A stretch of DNA of 64,000 bases. Origin: Calothrix sp. PCC 6303 (GTDB lineage: Bacteria; Cyanobacteriota; Cyanobacteriia; Cyanobacteriales; Nostocaceae). The stretch lies in contig NC_019751.1 of NCBI RefSeq assembly GCF_000317435.1, positions 3,596,001 through 3,660,000 on the forward strand, given 5' to 3'. Positions 61,842 through 64,000 of this stretch are shown here, piece by piece. Numbering within the stretch: the stretch's first letter is position 1; every line of letters starts with the position of its first letter. The notes under the pieces are model-generated. The model did not search any database. It was given only the letters and a program-made list of their open reading frames with translations, and was not told where the DNA came from. The translations under genes and the position numbers were made by a program.

Positions 61842-62870
61842 ATGATAAATATTGGTGTAATCGGTTATGGTTACTGGGGTCCCAATTTAGTGAGAAATTT
61901 CTCGGAAATTCCAGGGATAGAAGTTACAACAGTTAGCGACTTTAAGCCCGAATTATTGGCAAAAGTGGGAGGAAGATATCCGAAAATCAAGCTGACAAGG
62001 GATTGTCGTGATATTTTTAACGATCCTGAGATTGATGCTGTGGCGATCGCTACTCCAGTTTCTACCCACTTTGAATTAGCCTTAGCAGCCTTGCAAGCGG
62101 GTAAACATGTACTAGTAGAAAAGCCCATGACTGTCTCATCCGAACAGGCAATGCGGCTAATTGATGAGGCTGAAAAGCGTAATTTAGTGCTGATGGTGGA
62201 TCACACCTTTGTTTACACTGGTGCAGTTCGGAAGATGCGTGACTTGGTTGTCACGAATGCATTAGGTGATATATATTACTACGATTCCGTCCGTGTCAAC
62301 TTAGGACTATTTCAACACGATGTGAATGTAATTTGGGATTTGGCAGTGCATGACCTGTCCATTATGAACTACGTTCTACCATCCCAACCTTATGCTGTGT
62401 CAGCAACAGGAATGAGTCATGTCCCCGGAGAACCTGAAAACATCGCCTATTTGACCTTATTTTTTGCTGGTAATTTGATGGCGCACATCCATGTCAACTG
62501 GCTAGCACCAGTAAAAGTGCGACGTACCCTGATTGGTGGTTCGCAAAAGATGATTGTCTTCGATGATTTAGAACCCAGCGAAAAATTGAAGATCTACGAC
62601 AAAGGGATTACCCTCAACGGTAATAATGAAAGCGTTTATCAAATGATGATTGGCTACCGCACAGGGGATATGTGGTCGCCACATTTGGATATGACAGAAG
62701 CCTTGCGGACAGAAGGATTACATTTTATTGATTGCATTCAAACAGGCAACCGTCCAATTACTGATGGTGAAGCTGGACTACAGATAGTCAGGATTCTGGA
62801 AGGCGCTACCCAGTCTATGAAACAACAAGGTCGGTTAATTGAGTTAGATACAGCGAAGGTGGCAGTATGA
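61842..62870 (+). CDS. Gfo/Idh/MocA sugar dehydrogenase (WbpB/WlbA-like)
   Basis: The start is the ATG at 61842 (MINIGVIGYGYWGPNLVRNF); an upstream TTG at 61830 would add four residues. It has 342 residues. The N-terminal NAD fold is 'IGVIGYGYWGPNLVRNF', followed by 'VAIATPVSTHFELALAALQAGKHVLVEKPM' with the conserved EKP. The C-terminal domain has 'MVDHTFVYTGAVRKM' and 'IWDLAVHDLSIMNYVLP', holding the likely catalytic His. It should oxidise C3 of a UDP-sugar before transamination. Its stop overlaps the start of the aminotransferase by 4 bp (ATGA), so the two are coupled. Confidence 0.92.
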   Translation: MINIGVIGYGYWGPNLVRNFSEIPGIEVTTVSDFKPELLAKVGGRYPKIKLTRDCRDIFNDPEIDAVAIATPVSTHFELALAALQAGKHVLVEKPMTVSSEQAMRLIDEAEKRNLVLMVDHTFVYTGAVRKMRDLVVTNALGDIYYYDSVRVNLGLFQHDVNVIWDLAVHDLSIMNYVLPSQPYAVSATGMSHVPGEPENIAYLTLFFAGNLMAHIHVNWLAPVKVRRTLIGGSQKMIVFDDLEPSEKLKIYDKGITLNGNNESVYQMMIGYRTGDMWSPHLDMTEALRTEGLHFIDCIQTGNRPITDGEAGLQIVRILEGATQSMKQQGRLIELDTAKVAV

Positions 62871-63985
62871 TCCCATTTGTAGATTTAAAATCTCAGTATT
62901 TAAGCATTAAAGACGAAATTGATACTGCGGTGATCAAGGTTTTAGAAAGCACACAATTCGTCTTGGGAAATGAGGTAGTAACCTTTGAAGAAGAATTTGC
63001 GGGTTACTGTGATGCGGATTATGGTATTGCAGTCAACACAGGTACTAGCGCCCTCCATCTAGCATTACTAGCAGCAGGTATCGGTGCTGGTGACGAAGTA
63101 ATTACCGTTCCTTTCACCTTTGTCGCCACTACAGCAGCAATTTGTTATACCGGAGCCACACCTGTTTTCGTCGATATCGACCCTGTTTCCTACACCATCG
63201 ATGTCAACCAAATTGAAAAAGCTATCACCGAACGCACCAAAGCTATTCTACCTGTGCATTTGTATGGTCAGCCAGCAGATATGCAGCCAATTATGGAAAT
63301 TGCCCGCCGTCATGGTTTAGTAGTGATAGAAGATGCCGCACAAGCTCACGGGGCTGAGTACCAAGGGCAGCGAGTTGGTAGCATTGGTGATATTGGTTGC
63401 TTTAGCTTTTACCCTGGGAAAAATTTAGGGGCTTACGGCGAAGGGGGCATGGCAGTCACCAAAAATCTCGAATATGCCCGAACTATGGGGATGTTGCGGG
63501 ACTGGGGTCAAGAGCGCAGGTATCACCACGTTCTCAAAGGTTACAACTATCGCATGGATGGCATCCAGGGGGCGATTTTGCGGGTGAAATTACGGTACAT
63601 TGAAGCCTGGACAGAAGCTAGAAGAACCCATGCAGCAAAATATGACCAACTCTTGGCAGAATCTGGTGTAAGTACACCCACTGTGATGCCCTATAGCCGC
63701 CACGTATATCATGTTTACACAGTGCGAGTACCCTACGGGCACGCGACGCGAACGCCTCAAAGAGATACCCTGCAAAAAAGCCTGCAAGAGATGGAAATTC
63801 AAACAGGCATCCATTACCCAATTCCCGTGCATCTGCAACCAGCATACGCTGAACTCGGTTACAAAATCGGAGATTTTCCCCACTCAGAACAGGCATCCCA
63901 GGAAGTTTTATCCTTACCAATGTATGCAGAACTCAATCCAGAGTCACAAACTCAGGTTGCTAAAGCCATAATCAGCCTGACATAA
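62867..63985 (+). CDS. DegT/DnrJ/EryC1 sugar aminotransferase (WbpE-like)
   Basis: The product has 372 residues. It is PLP-dependent and adds an amino group to a keto sugar nucleotide. 'FVDLKSQYLSIKDEIDTAVIKVL' is the usual start; 'VNTGTSALHLALLAAGIGAGDEVITVPFTFVATTAA' forms the PLP-phosphate site; 'IEDAAQAHGAEYQG' has the Asp for the ring nitrogen; and the Lys in 'GCFSFYPGKNLGAYGEGGM' forms the internal aldimine. Near residues 288-297 'PYGHATRTPQ' replaces a shorter loop expected in homologues and its DNA (CACGCGACGCGAACGC) looks like a small dispersed repeat inserted in frame. The gene ends 15 bp before the window edge. Confidence 0.93.
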   Translation: MIPFVDLKSQYLSIKDEIDTAVIKVLESTQFVLGNEVVTFEEEFAGYCDADYGIAVNTGTSALHLALLAAGIGAGDEVITVPFTFVATTAAICYTGATPVFVDIDPVSYTIDVNQIEKAITERTKAILPVHLYGQPADMQPIMEIARRHGLVVIEDAAQAHGAEYQGQRVGSIGDIGCFSFYPGKNLGAYGEGGMAVTKNLEYARTMGMLRDWGQERRYHHVLKGYNYRMDGIQGAILRVKLRYIEAWTEARRTHAAKYDQLLAESGVSTPTVMPYSRHVYHVYTVRVPYGHATRTPQRDTLQKSLQEMEIQTGIHYPIPVHLQPAYAELGYKIGDFPHSEQASQEVLSLPMYAELNPESQTQVAKAIISLT

Positions 63986-64000
63986 CCAAAGAAATACTAT

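Noticed and set aside
1-64000. CRISPR array, tRNA or rRNA genes
   Set aside because: No regularly spaced 30-40 bp direct repeats were seen. No rRNA or tRNA-like T-loop plus acceptor pattern was recognised by eye; a tRNAscan run could still find one.

Overview
The window looks like chromosome of a filamentous, probably heterocyst-forming cyanobacterium (Nostocales). The evidence is: a form IB rbcL-rbcX-rbcS cluster, a three-subunit pntA/pntA2/pntB transhydrogenase, the plastid-type ribosomal protein PSRP-3/Ycf65, a one-helix high-light-inducible protein, CrtO ketolase, a SigA-type sigma factor, a dnaK3/dnaJ pair, xisH/xisI homologues, many GCGATCGC (HIP1) octamers, and 7-mer tandem repeats of the 'TGTTTAC' and 'GATAACT' kind between genes. 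I cannot name the species from sequence alone.

Layout. 1-5 kb: a cut-off TPR protein, a porin-like outer-membrane protein with a repeat linker, a lipoprotein-like protein and a two-helix membrane protein, with repeat-filled gaps. 5.6-7.3 kb: a complete IS66-family element with perfect ends and an 8-bp target duplication. 7.4-10.7 kb: an SGNH hydrolase and the Rubisco operon, which ends in a clear terminator. 11.5-18.2 kb: a seven-bladed propeller protein, panB, a DUF2808 protein and the pnt genes. 18.3-24.6 kb: an accessory-looking stretch between two repeat elements, with a GmrSD-like DUF262/DUF1524 nuclease candidate, xisHI and an unrecognised 371-residue protein, and then ordinary genes (PSRP-3, a HAD hydrolase). 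24.6-28.1 kb: crtO and a TolC-family protein.

28.1-33.4 kb: a possible small RNA, a UPF0060 protein, a CbtB-like metal transporter subunit with an unrecognised membrane partner, a TPR protein and a single-domain response regulator. 33.8-43.8 kb: a type IIA topoisomerase A subunit, an hli gene with a candidate RpaB (HLR1) site, sigA, a 1.9-kb gene-free stretch, dnaJ and dnaK3. 44-52 kb: an M28 peptidase, a CNNM/CorC-type transporter, a CAP protein, a metallophosphoesterase, trmB, a protein O-mannosyltransferase homologue and a small unknown. 52.2-64 kb: a surface-polysaccharide locus with a Wzc-like kinase/chain-length protein, a GT4 glycosyltransferase, a small cysteine-motif protein, a Wzm/Wzt ABC exporter, a PEP-CTERM-like protein, and three enzymes (acetyltransferase, dehydrogenase, aminotransferase) that fit synthesis of a diacetamido or amino sugar nucleotide.

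Most genes are housekeeping or photosynthetic. The least explained parts are the 18-24 kb accessory stretch, the cbtB neighbourhood, the promoter-terminator pair at 29.2 kb with no gene, and the unknown proteins inside the polysaccharide locus. I saw no CRISPR array, rRNA or tRNA by eye. All family assignments are from reading motifs; no database search was run.
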